Positions 35,778 through 45,214 of a stretch of DNA of 64,000 nucleotides are shown here, piece by piece. A program made the position numbers and the translations under genes. The notes beneath the pieces are model-generated. The model was not told where the DNA came from. It ran no database searches and saw nothing but the letters and a program-made list of their open reading frames with translations. The first letter of the stretch is position 1. Each line of letters starts with the position of its first letter. The DNA lies in NCBI GenBank assembly GCA_963719875.1, contig CAVRDJ010000002.1, positions 992,001 through 1,056,000 on the forward strand. Direction: 5' to 3'. Origin of the DNA: Palsa-360 sp963719875 (lineage in GTDB: Bacteria > Acidobacteriota > Terriglobia > Acidiferrales > UBA7541).

Positions 35778-37262
35778 TCAACCTGCGAGCGCCGAGGTCA
35801 GCCGGCTCATGTCGGGCGCGCTTTCGAGTGATTTCACGAGTTCGATCACCGACGCGGCCTTTTGCGACGGCCATTTGGCGAATTCGGCGTTGCCTCGGAA
35901 TTTGTCGGCCACTTCGTCATAGGTCATGGGATTTTCCGGACTTCCTTTGGCAGGCTCCGTGCGGCCTGAAATGATTTTTCCGTCTTTCATGTAAATTTTG
36001 AGGAAGCTCTGCTCGACGAGCATGGCTTGCAGCGAAGCTCCCTGGAGTTCCAATTTATTGAATTCAGGATCCACGTAATACCTCACGCGCCGGATCATGT
36101 CCTGCACGTCCGGGCGCTGCACGACCGCGTCGGTGAACGAGCTCAGAGTTGCATTGCGTTCGAGCAGCAGGATGCTCATGGCATATTCCATGCTGAATTT
36201 TCCCTGGAGCCCGGTCATGGGGTGGTGCTGAAAGAGAGTTTTATAGTTGCTCAAGTTCCCGCCGACCTCGACCTTTTCAACGTCCGCGGCTTTGATGTCG
36301 TTCTGCTGAATGAGGCGCAACATCGCGTCCATCACCTGCTGCTGGATCGTGCCGCAGGGAAATCGCTTGATCAAATCTCCGGGCGAGGCAAACATCCACG
36401 GTTTTCCCAGGCGATCGACGATCACTTTCGGATCAAAGCCTCCGCCGACCTGGAAAAATCCGAGCGGCGCTTCCAAAATATCGTCCGCAGCCGTCCAACC
36501 GATGGCCGCCAGGTCGGCGGCGACCGTGCCATTTTCGCCCGCGTGCCCGGCATGAAACGGTTTTGTCATGGAGCCAAAATTGTCGCGGAGGCCGCTGGCC
36601 TCGGACCCGGCGACGGCCAGCGCGATGGCCGTCTGCGCCGGATTCAAGCCGCGAAGTTTCGCGCACGCCGCGGCGCTGCCGAAAGTTCCGATGGTGCCCG
36701 TCGTGTGATAGCCGTCCTGTTGGTGCCGGGGAGAGACCGCGTCCCCGATTTTATTTGCGACTTCGACGCCCACATGAAACGCGAGCATCAGGTCTTTGCC
36801 GCTCCGGCGATTTACTTCGCAGAGTGCGAAGGACGGCGGAAGAATCGGCGCCGCGACGTGCAGCGCCGAACCGGTATCGTCGTAATCATCCGCGTGAATG
36901 GAAATGCCGTTGGCCAGGGCCGCGAAGCGGGGATGGACTTTCATTTTCGTTCCAATGACGCTGGAATTTCCCCCACAAGGGCCGAGCGATTCGATGTATT
37001 GCCGGATGCGAGGGCCCGCGGTGGAAGCGGATCCTGCCAGCGCCAGGCCGAAGCCGTCCAAAATTGTTTTCTTGCCGAGGGCGATCACGTTTTCCGGAAT
37101 ATCCTCGTACTTCGTGTTCACAATAAATTCGGAGACGTATTTGGTCAGCCCCGGCGCCTTGGGCAATTCTTCCGCGGGATTTGCAAAAGTTTCCGCGCGT
37201 TCGCCGCGCAACACTAGTCCGGCGAGAGCGAGGGATGTCTTGCAGAAATCACGTCGAATCAT
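35778..37262 (-). CDS. MmgE/PrpD-family protein with Tat-like leader, 1
   Basis: A 494-residue protein. The N-terminus MIRRDFCKTSLALAGLVLRG is a twin-arginine-type leader. The mature part is the MmgE/PrpD fold: KKTILDGFGLALAGSASTAG, NGISIHADDYDDTGSALHVA, A-F-H-V-G-V-E-V-A-N-K-I-G, and GYHTTGTIGTFGSAAACAKL. Family members include 2-methylcitrate dehydratase and cis-aconitate decarboxylase, cytoplasmic enzymes; exported versions are poorly understood. The other paralogue lies 3.8 kb away in the same orientation. Substrate unknown. Confidence 0.85.
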   Translation of the reverse strand: MIRRDFCKTSLALAGLVLRGERAETFANPAEELPKAPGLTKYVSEFIVNTKYEDIPENVIALGKKTILDGFGLALAGSASTAGPRIRQYIESLGPCGGNSSVIGTKMKVHPRFAALANGISIHADDYDDTGSALHVAAPILPPSFALCEVNRRSGKDLMLAFHVGVEVANKIGDAVSPRHQQDGYHTTGTIGTFGSAAACAKLRGLNPAQTAIALAVAGSEASGLRDNFGSMTKPFHAGHAGENGTVAADLAAIGWTAADDILEAPLGFFQVGGGFDPKVIVDRLGKPWMFASPGDLIKRFPCGTIQQQVMDAMLRLIQQNDIKAADVEKVEVGGNLSNYKTLFQHHPMTGLQGKFSMEYAMSILLLERNATLSSFTDAVVQRPDVQDMIRRVRYYVDPEFNKLELQGASLQAMLVEQSFLKIYMKDGKIISGRTEPAKGSPENPMTYDEVADKFRGNAEFAKWPSQKAASVIELVKSLESAPDMSRLTSALAG

Positions 37263-37565
37263 TGGAGGTCACCTGTAGGACAGTCCGCCGCGGCGGACCG
37301 TCGGGTTTCATTTGTTCTCGTGCTACCAGTGCGACAGGCTGAAGCCCGTCCTACCAAACTTTTCGGATGCGCCGTCATCCATCGCCGCGGGCGGAGAGTT
37401 TCAGAGCGCGTCAATCCCGGCTGAGTTTCCGTCACAGAATGGTGAGAGTCAAGGGCGCGATGCCTGCCGAGTTTACTCCGGGCGATTGACATACATCTAC
37501 TGTGGACAGAGAATGCGCGCGGGCTCATCACAAACATGGATTTCCAGCCACTAAAGGAGACCAAA
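37263..37565. other. Intergenic region with fragments of repeat arms
   Basis: About 300 bases between divergent genes. A hairpin CAGTCCGCCGCGGCGGACCG lies near 37279, and a single family A-like arm (GACAGGCTGAAGCCCGTCC) near 37332. No gene is seen. Confidence 0.5.
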
Positions 37566-37970
37566 TTGAATCAGAAATTTCTCTGGCGCGGAGTCTTGAT
37601 CGTCGCTTTGTGCGTGGCCCTTGCCATCCCCACTCAGGCACAGCCAAATTCACTAGACCATCTCGCGCGCAATATCATCATCGGAATCGTGGCCGTGTCT
37701 GTCGCCGTGGTAGTCATCGCCGTGGTGGTCGTTCGCGAATCGAGGAAAAAGAGAGCGGTTACGGGCTGCGTTGCCTCGGGAGCGAACGGGATGAATGTAA
37801 CGGACGAAAAAGACAAGCGGATTTACGCGCTGTCCGGCAACACAGCAGACATCAAGCCGGGAGACCGAGTTACCTTGCAAGGCAAAAAAGCGAAGCCGAC
37901 AGGTGCCAGCGCACCGCTCGCCTGGGAAGTCAGCAAGGAGACCAAGGACTTCGGCGCCTGTCAGCCCTAG
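37566..37970 (+). CDS. DUF5818-like exported or anchored protein
   Basis: A 134-residue protein with a cleavable-looking leader (FLWRGVLIVALCVALAIPTQ then AQ) and a second hydrophobic helix (IIIGIVAVSVAVVVIAVVVV) before a basic patch. The C-terminal part, VTGCVASGANGMNVTDEKDK, R-I-Y-A-L-S-G-N and PGDRVTLQGKKAK, resembles the DUF5818 domain of Acidobacteriota exported proteins. The start is TTG 37566 because AGGAG (37555-37559) lies six bases upstream; an ATG at 37536 has no site. Function unknown. Confidence 0.7.
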   Translation: MNQKFLWRGVLIVALCVALAIPTQAQPNSLDHLARNIIIGIVAVSVAVVVIAVVVVRESRKKRAVTGCVASGANGMNVTDEKDKRIYALSGNTADIKPGDRVTLQGKKAKPTGASAPLAWEVSKETKDFGACQP

Positions 37971-38044
37971 ACGTGTTTCTCGGCGTGAAAACCGCGCCAC
38001 GCTCGCGCTAATAAGGGCGCCTGCGCGTCCTCGCTGTGGATTAG
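37970..38044 (+). pseudogene. Decayed HigA2-type antitoxin C-terminal fragment
   Basis: The frame reads D-V-F-L-G-V-K-T-A-P-R-S-R, two stops, then G-R-L-R-V-L-A-V-D, stop. It aligns without gaps to the last 24 residues of the antitoxin at 35434-35766 (D-V-E-I-V-V-K-T-A-P-R-S-R-R-L-G-R-L-R-V-V-A). The two consecutive stops replace Arg-Leu. No HTH-coding portion remains; the fragment abuts the stop of the DUF5818-like gene. Confidence 0.7.
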
Positions 38045-38063
38045 GCCGGCATATGACCTGGGA

Positions 38064-38258
38064 TCAAGCTGTGCGTTGCCGTTTCCTGTTCGCCCACAGC
38101 AAGCCAGCGATCCCCGCGAATATTAGAATCCCGCCGCGCACCGCCCAGCGCATTTGCCCGCTCATGAAACTGCCCGGCAACACATTGATTCCCTGCAGGA
38201 CCCAGATGCTGCCAAGCAACACAAGAAGTACGCCCACGATGTTCAAGACGACTTTCAT
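38064..38258 (-). CDS. Small two-helix membrane protein
   Basis: A 64-residue protein, MKVVLNIVGVLLVLLGSIWV then a short loop (LPGSFMSGQMRW) and a second helix (GGILIFAGIAGLLWANRKRQ). Strong GGAGGAAC sits five bases before the ATG. Similar small proteins with V-L-Q-G-I-N-V-L-P-G-S-F-M are common in soil Proteobacteria and Acidobacteriota, with no known role. Confidence 0.75.
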   Translation of the reverse strand: MKVVLNIVGVLLVLLGSIWVLQGINVLPGSFMSGQMRWAVRGGILIFAGIAGLLWANRKRQRTA

Positions 38259-38419
38259 AGTTCCTCCATCAACCTGAGCGATACCCCCGCCCTTGAGAAC
38301 CTTCAAGGACGAGGAATCCGCCAGCCCGGTATCGTAAACCCGTATTGACCTAATGGAGTGGTATTATCGGCCCAAGAAGCCCTGCAAAGTGGAAACGAAT
38401 AGCTTGGCCACAGGCCGTC

Positions 38420-38734
38420 ATGACTGAACCAAAAACAGGTGGTGGATCATTGTTGCCTCCGTCTTACGAGAACTATCGACCAGGAGCAGTGGGTAAGGTG
38501 GGACATTGGTCCTTTATATTAAAACGTGACCCAAGTAATGAAAACGAGGTGTGGACGTTCCAATGCACGTTGTGTGGGTACAAAACCAGACATCGAGTAA
38601 GTAATGCCCATGGATACGTACTTCCACTCACGGGAAAGCTCCGCGCGCGTCGACGGGGGCATGACTGGGCCATGCATCCTGAGCAAGCCAGGGAACAGGA
38701 CAGGGTAGAAAAGATTCTTCTGTGCAGGAAATGA
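38420..38734 (+). CDS. Small hypothetical protein with one CxxC pair
   Basis: A 104-residue protein I do not recognise. It contains VWTFQCTLCGYKTRHRV (one Cys-x2-Cys, with His following) and a basic region KLRARRRGHDWAMHPEQARE, suggesting a small zinc- or nucleic-acid-binding fold. There is no clear ribosome site. A hairpin terminator lies about 50 bases after the stop. The base composition is distinctly lower in GC than the flanking genes, as for the next gene, so both may be recent acquisitions. Confidence 0.45.
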   Translation: MTEPKTGGGSLLPPSYENYRPGAVGKVGHWSFILKRDPSNENEVWTFQCTLCGYKTRHRVSNAHGYVLPLTGKLRARRRGHDWAMHPEQAREQDRVEKILLCRK

Positions 38735-38782
38735 AGTGGATGGTGTCTGTCTAATTCAATTGGTTAGTCTCTTTGCTTTCGG

Positions 38783-38804
38783 GGCGGGTGCGTACCCGCC
38801 TTTT
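38783..38804 (+). terminator. Hairpin terminator after the 38420 gene
   Basis: A perfect 7-bp stem GGCGGGT/ACCCGCC with four-base loop GCGT, followed by TTTT. It may also end transcription of the opposing gene, but no U tract is seen on that side. Confidence 0.6.
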
Positions 38805-38836
38805 GTCGAGGGGAATCGGACGAGTCTTTCTGATCA

Positions 38837-39448
38837 CTATTTTTCATTAATGTTCACCTTGGAATAGCGCTGTTTCGTGTCATCTCGCCTAAAATAGTCA
38901 AATTCGATCCCAAACGCATATCGAATTCGTCGAAGCGCCCAACGAATCTTTCCACCTTTCATCGCGTCACTTTCGGGATCACGGAACATTAGGTGATAAA
39001 AAGATGCCCACATGAGTACAGCATCATCGAAGTATATGGATTCTCGTGGTCCAATCAAAGAATTGCATCTCGATTCCGGGATTACCCTCTTGGCGAGGTC
39101 ATTGTTGACTACAGCGCAAGCAGACATGAAGAGCCGACGATGCTTCAAATATGGGTTAGCGTCGTCTGCGAACTTATCGAAAGGGATTGAATCTAGTGTA
39201 AGCGCAACGGTTTTGGAATTCCCATGGCAGGAGATATGCAGATACCTCCGCCGAGACTCGTAGAAACGTCTCATCGCGACTTGAAACTCTCGCTGGGTGC
39301 GGATATATATGTACTCGACCTCGTGTCCGCTCAGTCGCAAAATGTCGCGGAGAATTCGACCTTCTAGCCTTTTCTTCTTTTCGTCTTCGAACTTGAGTGA
39401 TTCGATGATGTAAAGGGAGAACTTTGTGCTACTGGGATGTTTCTTCAT
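38837..39448 (-). CDS. Stand-alone caspase/CHAT-like protein (tentative)
   Basis: A 203-residue protein. The centre reads RRYLHISCHGNSKTVALTLD and, 36 residues on, KHRRLFMSACAVVNNDLAKR, matching the His-Gly and Ser-Ala-Cys elements that hold the catalytic dyad in CHAT/caspase-fold proteases (candidate His75 and Cys111). After it come N-S-L-I-G-P-R-E-S-I-Y-F-D-D-A and an aromatic helix W-A-S-F-Y-H-L-M-F, also usual there. There is no sensor or TPR domain. It sits in a lower-GC pocket beside an unknown small protein. The family call is by motif only; function, including a defence role, is inference. Confidence 0.5.
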   Translation of the reverse strand: MKKHPSSTKFSLYIIESLKFEDEKKKRLEGRILRDILRLSGHEVEYIYIRTQREFQVAMRRFYESRRRYLHISCHGNSKTVALTLDSIPFDKFADDANPYLKHRRLFMSACAVVNNDLAKRVIPESRCNSLIGPRESIYFDDAVLMWASFYHLMFRDPESDAMKGGKIRWALRRIRYAFGIEFDYFRRDDTKQRYSKVNINEK

Positions 39449-39623
39449 AAAGACACCATCCAGATTCCAAGGTAGGCGGGCCGCTGCGCCAGCTTTTGAA
39501 TGATTTTGGTGTTGTGTCCACTAGCACCTGTGCTGCCTAAAAGCTGGAGCCTTTGGTTATTGTGTTGAGATTGTGAAATTCAATCAGATATGAAATGTAT
39601 TTCCTCTGATTCCTAATTGCGCG

Positions 39624-41111
39624 CTACGCGCGTTGCAACAGTGGCCGAAGCTCACGAATATCCTTCACATTTTCGAGGTTTAGCACTTTCTCGACTAAGG
39701 CATCGCATTTGGCTGCGCCGAGGACGGGGACGATTAGGTCGCGCGCTTTTGCGACAACCTCTTCGCGGCTCATCGGGTTTTCGGGAGTGCCGCGCACGGA
39801 TTCGACGCGCTCGGTCAATTTGGTTCCGTCGTTCAGCGTGACCTCGACGATGGCCACGCGCTTGGGGATGAGTTTCTCGAGATCGTCGTCGGCGATGAGC
39901 TGCACCTTGGCGCGCTCGCGGAGGACGGCAGGATCCTGCATGCGCGGCTTATCGTGGGCCGCTTTGAACGAAGCGGTCTTGTCGAGAATCATGACCGCGA
40001 CCATGTGTTGCAGGCAAATGTCCGGCATCTCGCGGTTGTTCACGGTGTAGGCGGCGCTCGTAGCGGCGCGGACAACGACTTGTTTGACCTGGTCCGGCTC
40101 GAAGGGATGTTTTTTCATGATGAGTTGCAGCGCGTCCAGCGGCGACTGAATCGGGCCGCCGGTCGTCCATCTCTTGAGCGTGGTCATAGTCACTTCGTAC
40201 CGCTCGCCGAGGCCTTCGACCATTTTTCCTGGATCGGCTTTGGGATTGTAGGACAGCACGAAATTATCGGGGCCCGACATGACATCGGTGACGGCGGTCC
40301 AGCCCAGGTCGACCATCAGGGCGGCGTTCACTCCGTTGCGGGCGCTGCTGCCGCCGAATACGAAGCCTTTTTCGATGTGGTCGGTATCGCGCCGCCAGGT
40401 GGCAAAGCCGGCGCCCGCCTGCTGGGCCGCGTAATCGAGCAGCCAGCGCATCTGCTGCGCGTTGAGACTCATCGCGCAGGCGGCCGCCGCCGAAGCGCCG
40501 AAAGTTCCTACGAGAACGTGAGTGTCCTTGAGGATTCCTCCTGTGCCGACGGTCTGATAGGCCCGCATCCCGATGTCGTAGCCGAGGGCCACGGCTCGCG
40601 TGAAGTGCTGCCCGCTGATGCCGACTTTTTCCCCGATCGCCAGCGTGGCCGGCACGATGGAGCTGCCGGGATGCGCTCCTCCCCCGGTATAGTCATCGTC
40701 CGTCTCGTCGGAATGAGCGAGTTCGCCGTTGGCGATGGCCGCCTCAATGGGTCCCAAGAGGACATCCGAGGCCACGACTGTGCAAATATTCGGACCGCCA
40801 TACGCGTGGGCAAATTTTAGCGCCATGCGTCCCGGGGGAAGCTCGGAGCCGGAAATCATGGCGGCAAAGGTATCCAGGATGTGATGCTGGGTTTCTTGCA
40901 GGACTTTTTCGGGTAACGCGGAGTTGCGGGCTTCACTCATGTAGGTGCTGAGCTTGAGCATCATCGGGCTGACATCTTGGGCGGCTAATTCCACGCCCGC
41001 CGGAACCGCTGCGGCTGCGAGGACCCACGCCGTGCGTTGCAACAGGCCGCGTCGGCTCAGGTACGAGCAATTATTTGGCTCGGGGACATGCGCGATCCGG
41101 TCACTTTGCAT
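39624..41111 (-). CDS. MmgE/PrpD-family protein with Tat-like leader, 2
   Basis: A 495-residue paralogue of the gene at 35778. The leader contains YLSRRGLLQRTAWVLAAAAV, a twin-arginine-like motif followed by a hydrophobic stretch ending L-A-A-Q. The PrpD-type core follows: HHILDTFAAMISGSELPPGR, NGELAHSDETDDDYTGGGAH, and KDTHVLVGTFGASAAAACAM. The start at 41111 has GGAGG nine bases upstream. The longer frame to 41378 reads through a GCCGGC inverted repeat and is rejected. Substrate unknown. Confidence 0.85.
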   Translation of the reverse strand: MQSDRIAHVPEPNNCSYLSRRGLLQRTAWVLAAAAVPAGVELAAQDVSPMMLKLSTYMSEARNSALPEKVLQETQHHILDTFAAMISGSELPPGRMALKFAHAYGGPNICTVVASDVLLGPIEAAIANGELAHSDETDDDYTGGGAHPGSSIVPATLAIGEKVGISGQHFTRAVALGYDIGMRAYQTVGTGGILKDTHVLVGTFGASAAAACAMSLNAQQMRWLLDYAAQQAGAGFATWRRDTDHIEKGFVFGGSSARNGVNAALMVDLGWTAVTDVMSGPDNFVLSYNPKADPGKMVEGLGERYEVTMTTLKRWTTGGPIQSPLDALQLIMKKHPFEPDQVKQVVVRAATSAAYTVNNREMPDICLQHMVAVMILDKTASFKAAHDKPRMQDPAVLRERAKVQLIADDDLEKLIPKRVAIVEVTLNDGTKLTERVESVRGTPENPMSREEVVAKARDLIVPVLGAAKCDALVEKVLNLENVKDIRELRPLLQRA

Positions 41112-41449
41112 ATCCGGTTTCCTCCCTGTTTCCATTGCGATTTCTATCAAGAATGATGCCGCGCGACACCCCGCGCTGACGCATTGTAACCGAAAATTCC
41201 CTTCGTGTTCCGGACCGGCCTCTTTTAAGAGGCGACTAATTTTCAGAAATTTCTCTGGCATCGAAAGTATCGGTAGCGCCCGCGGCTCGCCGGCTCCGTC
41301 ATTCTCAAACTCGAAAATCGCCGGCAAGATGCCGGCGCAACTAAAAGCCGCAAGCATCAATGGGAGTGATTGCTCCATTCTTGCTCGTTCCGTGCACTCG
41401 CGGATTTAAATTGGTAATGCTATATAATCCTTACTCATCAGGGAGTGCC
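41112..41449. repeat. Intergenic region with a family F-like inverted repeat (41280-41345)
   Basis: Contains CGCGGCTCGCCGGCTCCGTC and, 30 bases on, ATCGCCGGCAAGATGCCGGC, which pair imperfectly. No gene is visible in the remaining sequence. Confidence 0.5.
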
Positions 41450-41959
41450 ATGAGCTACGTCGAAAAGCATCTCATCGAGGGAGAGACGATTATCTACGAG
41501 ACGCGGTTGCACTGGATCGTGCTCATCGGGTCTGTTCTGCTCGGGCTGCTTTTCGGTTTGACAGCGGTAGGAATGTTTGTGCTTTCCGCACGGGCCACGG
41601 GCGATAAGGGCGCGGCATCCGAATCGATGACAATTCTAGGAGCCGCCTTTCTCGCCGTCGCGCTCATTTTTATCGCCCGAGGCATCTTGGTGAGAAACGC
41701 AACGGAAATGACGGTGACCAACAAACGAGTATTTGTGAAGGTGGGACTGGCCGCGCGAAGAACCATCGAGCTTCTTCTATCGAGAGTGGAGAGCATCGGC
41801 GTCGAAGAAACCGTGATGGGGAGACTGCTCGGCTATGGCACGGTGATCGTCCACGGAACCGGCGGCACGCCTGAGATTTTCAACAAGGTTGCCCATCCAC
41901 TCGAATTCAGGACGCAAGTGCAGCAGCAGATTGAAAAGTCACCGGGAAACTCGCGCTAG
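41450..41959 (+). CDS. PH-like (bPH2/DUF304) membrane protein
   Basis: A 169-residue protein, MSYVEKHLIEGETIIYETRL then two membrane helices (WIVLIGSVLLGLLFGLTAVG; ILGAAFLAVALIFIARGILV) and a bacterial PH-like domain: T-E-M-T-V-T-N-K-R-V-F-V-K-V-G, TIELLLSRVESIGVEETVMG, R-L-L-G-Y-G-T-V-I-V-H-G-T-G-G. It matches the YdbS/YdbT-type group whose function is not settled. GGGAG precedes the ATG by four bases. Confidence 0.85.
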   Translation: MSYVEKHLIEGETIIYETRLHWIVLIGSVLLGLLFGLTAVGMFVLSARATGDKGAASESMTILGAAFLAVALIFIARGILVRNATEMTVTNKRVFVKVGLAARRTIELLLSRVESIGVEETVMGRLLGYGTVIVHGTGGTPEIFNKVAHPLEFRTQVQQQIEKSPGNSR

Positions 41960-42406
41960 GCGGAATGAGCATCGCCCTAGAAATCATCTTCTGACCGGAT
42001 CTGGTAGTGCAAGCTGACGTTTTTATTTTTCTCTTTTCGCGCAATTCTTAAGTAATTCTTACGATTACTCAATTCGCTCGAGTCGTGGCCACCTCCCAAC
42101 GCGAAGATTAATGTGGAAAGCTCTCTTTGTGTGTCGTTTTGAGACACGAGAGGCGATTCAGCTTGACGCCAACCGCACGCAAGCACACTCTACTCCTGCA
42201 GGTTGAAAGCAGCCCGGAAACAGTTACGCATTCCTGCTCCGCCCCTCCCAGAATGCCTCGAGTGTAGCGTCTAGTTCCCTGTTTAAAAGGAGAAGTACCT
42301 GGTTCCGCTAAATCTTACAGATGACACCCGCAGGGGGAAGTCAGTGCCATCGCGGGACGGGCCGTGAAGCGTGATTCCATGTGCGGCAGCGGCCAGGAAT
42401 CGGAAC
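41960..42406. other. Intergenic region upstream of the receiver-PilZ gene
   Basis: About 450 bases with no supported gene. A 69-codon frame on the minus strand lacks a ribosome site and family motif. Probably regulatory sequence for the receiver-PilZ gene; no specific element was recognised. Confidence 0.5.
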
Positions 42407-43174
42407 ATGAAAATTGAAACCGAAATTGAATCGCGCAATCAGAGCGGCGTGCGCCGCGCGGCGCCGGGTGGAACGCCTACGCGGGCACTCGTCGTCGAGG
42501 ACGAAGAGTCCATGTGCGCGTTGATCAAGGAAGCTTTGGCGGCGGCCAACATTGAAGCTGTGACCCTGACAAGGAGCGCGGAGGCCGCTGGCCAGTTCCA
42601 AGAAGAGAAGTTTGATGTGATCCTCGTTGACCTGGGCTCGTCAACGGCGAACGGAAACGTACTGGTGAAGAAAATCCGTACTTCGGGATTCAACCGCAAA
42701 ACACCGATCGTCATGATCAGCGGCGATCAGAGGCCAGGCGCCCTCTCGGAAGGCTTCAAAGCCGGCGCCAGTTTCTTTGCCTATAAACCGATCGATCGGG
42801 CGCACTTGATGAGCCTGATCCGCGCCACTCAGGGGACGATCGAGTATGAGAAGCGCAGGTTCAGACGCGTCCCTGTGCGGACCAAGGTCCAAGTCAAGTG
42901 TGGCGATACAAGCGTGGAAGGGGAAACGATCGATATCAGCTTAAACGGCGCGTTAGTTCGAGCCTCCCACACATTTCCTGTTGGCTCCACCGTAGAAATC
43001 AGCTTGTATCTTCTTGCTGGAAAGCGCCCGGTTGTCGGGTTGGGGTCCATCATGCGCGTAGTGGAGGGAAATCACATGGGGATTCAGCTCGAGCACTTGT
43101 CCGCCGGCGCGAGTGGACGATTGCAGGATTATTTGTTGCCTCTCACAGCCGGCCACGGCACTTCACATAGATAA
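42407..43174 (+). CDS. Response-regulator receiver domain fused to PilZ
   Basis: A 255-residue protein. Residues about 25-140 form a CheY-like receiver (RALVVEDEESMCALIKEAL, phospho-acceptor Asp in F-D-V-I-L-V-D-L, T/S in I-V-M-I-S-G-D, Lys in A-Y-K-P-I-D). The C-terminal part is a PilZ domain: RRFRRVPVRTKVQVKCGD and I-D-I-S-L-N-G-A-L-V-R-A, which binds cyclic di-GMP in this family through the R-x3-R and DxSxxG motifs. It would couple a phosphorelay to c-di-GMP. No kinase is adjacent. Confidence 0.88.
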   Translation: MKIETEIESRNQSGVRRAAPGGTPTRALVVEDEESMCALIKEALAAANIEAVTLTRSAEAAGQFQEEKFDVILVDLGSSTANGNVLVKKIRTSGFNRKTPIVMISGDQRPGALSEGFKAGASFFAYKPIDRAHLMSLIRATQGTIEYEKRRFRRVPVRTKVQVKCGDTSVEGETIDISLNGALVRASHTFPVGSTVEISLYLLAGKRPVVGLGSIMRVVEGNHMGIQLEHLSAGASGRLQDYLLPLTAGHGTSHR

Positions 43175-43207
43175 CCCCACTTTTCATTGAAAAAATCGAA
43201 GGGATGG

Positions 43208-43570
43208 CTAGCTCGGGGGAACCGAGGCGGGCGGCGCGGGCCAATCGGTGGGAACGAAATCGACGCCCCAGAAATGCGGCGCAGGCGTCAGGAATTCAAT
43301 GCCGACGCGCTGGCCTTTGTCCGTGGCCTCGCCGAGAAAAACAACACGGGATTCCTGCTCTTCCTGCGTGAAGGGATTGGTGACGACGAGGATGGCGTCC
43401 ATGGCGAGCGGCTGGTTCAGGTAGATCAGGCCGCCGTGGGCGTTGATTACGATGGTTTCGCAGGCTTCACGGAAGCGGCGATTGTCGGAATTCTTTCCCG
43501 CAACAACCACGCGCACCCTCATAAACACCCGGCTACTGCGGCGAACCTTGTCGTAATCGTTCTCGGGCAT
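43208..43570 (-). CDS. PilZ-domain protein
   Basis: A 120-residue protein beginning MPENDYDKVRRSSRVFMRVR, with VRRSSR corresponding to the RxxxR c-di-GMP motif. The usual DxSxxG is not seen; A-H-G-G-L-I-Y-L takes its place, as in atypical PilZ proteins. Downstream sequence E-S-R-V-V-F-L-G and R-V-G-I-E-F-L-T-P-A-P fits the family C-terminus. A longer GTG-started frame to 43732 exists but adds no domain. It converges with the receiver-PilZ gene, leaving two PilZ genes side by side. Confidence 0.65.
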   Translation of the reverse strand: MPENDYDKVRRSSRVFMRVRVVVAGKNSDNRRFREACETIVINAHGGLIYLNQPLAMDAILVVTNPFTQEEQESRVVFLGEATDKGQRVGIEFLTPAPHFWGVDFVPTDWPAPPASVPPS

Positions 43571-43765
43571 GGTGAGTCTATGCTGCGGCACTTCGATTGC
43601 ATCGTCAACGAAAGTGTCAACGGCCTGTTCCCGCCTTGCAACGCCGTTTTGGGTTTCGCGCCGGGCTTGCAACTCCCCGGCGTGTTTCGCTGTGCCTGGG
43701 TAGAGATTACGCGCTATTATTTCGCGTGGCACTCAGCGTAACTTGCATTTCCGAGAGGACTGCAC

Positions 43766-45130
<1,365 letters not shown>

Positions 45131-45137
45131 GGTTTGA

Positions 45138-45208
45138 GTAGCGCAGACTTCAGTCTGTGGGGTTGGTCCTTTCAAGGACTAAACCCCACAGACTGAAGTC
45201 TGTGCTAC
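45138..45208. repeat. Family A inverted repeat, copy 3
   Basis: Arms GTAGCGCAGACTTCAGTCTG and the reverse complement ending TCTGTGCTAC, with compensating changes in both arms relative to copy 1 (GACTTCAGTC versus GGCTTCAGCC). It starts eight bases after the dipeptidase stop codon. Confidence 0.9.
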
Positions 45209-45214
45209 GTAAAC

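Noticed and set aside
41112..41378. Longer N-terminus for the second PrpD protein
   Set aside because: It is translated from a GCCGGC inverted repeat and has no ribosome site; the Tat-like leader starts after 41111.
41977..42186. A 69-codon frame on the minus strand between the PH-domain and receiver-PilZ genes
   Set aside because: No ribosome site, composition unlike coding DNA here, and no family pattern; the region reads better as regulatory.
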